A stretch of 22,688 nucleotides of DNA, taken from a virus. Below, one piece after another: positions 22,674 to 22,688 of the stretch (the stretch's first letter is position 1; each line of letters begins with the position of its first letter). The notes under the pieces are model-generated. The model did no database searches, was not told the origin of the DNA, and was given only the letters and a program-made list of their open reading frames with translations. The stretch spans positions 1 to 22,688 of the IMG/VR virus record IMGVR_UViG_3300028800_000732; one strand, written 5' to 3'. The translations under genes were made by a program, and so were the position numbers.

Positions 22674-22688
22674 GTAGCTATGTTAAAC

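Overview
The window reads as a fragment of a tailed double-stranded DNA bacteriophage (Caudoviricetes-type, HK97-fold capsid) or a prophage. Almost every gene lies on the minus strand, so the map runs from right to left. Genes use the standard code (UGA is a stop). Most operon-internal genes have clear Shine-Dalgarno (SD) sites, so the host is a bacterium. Nothing in the window identifies the host further, and there are no integrase, tRNA, lysis, replication or CRISPR genes here.

Right part (about 13.5-22.6 kb): a classical packaging and head module. In transcription order it holds a putative small terminase subunit, a roughly 445-base non-coding region with short palindromes and direct repeats, a small ribbon-helix-helix-like protein, a 37-residue membrane peptide, the large terminase, a P22-like portal, a small unknown protein, a scaffold, a decoration-like protein, the major capsid protein, a virion-like protein ending in a 47-residue almost pure Ser/Thr tail, and a 117-residue probable virion protein. 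At the extreme right a strong promoter points the other way, so another transcription unit probably starts just outside the window.

Left part (68-13467): about 13.4 kb of glycan genes in one tightly overlapping run of 17 genes. It holds ten glycosyltransferases or likely glycosyltransferases (mostly GT2, plus GT4 and CgeB-like), a homologue of plant reversibly glycosylated polypeptide/UDP-arabinopyranose mutase (GT75 family), an RmlA-like sugar nucleotidylyltransferase, a DegT/ColD-type PLP enzyme with His in place of the catalytic Lys, two SAM methyltransferases, a NodB-like deacetylase and a 56-residue coiled-coil protein. At the left edge the first nine codons of another gene begin (MAQRFWVGG), which I read as a return to virion genes. 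The glycan cluster is therefore inserted within the structural gene order.

Working model (inference): the phage makes or remodels nucleotide sugars and builds a complex glycan. A natural acceptor candidate is the Ser/Thr tail encoded two genes upstream of the cluster; the alternative is remodelling of the host surface. A second pattern is that genes heading transcription units lack an SD and have a -10 box ending 6-7 bases before the start codon, which predicts leaderless mRNAs, whereas operon-internal head genes have good SDs.
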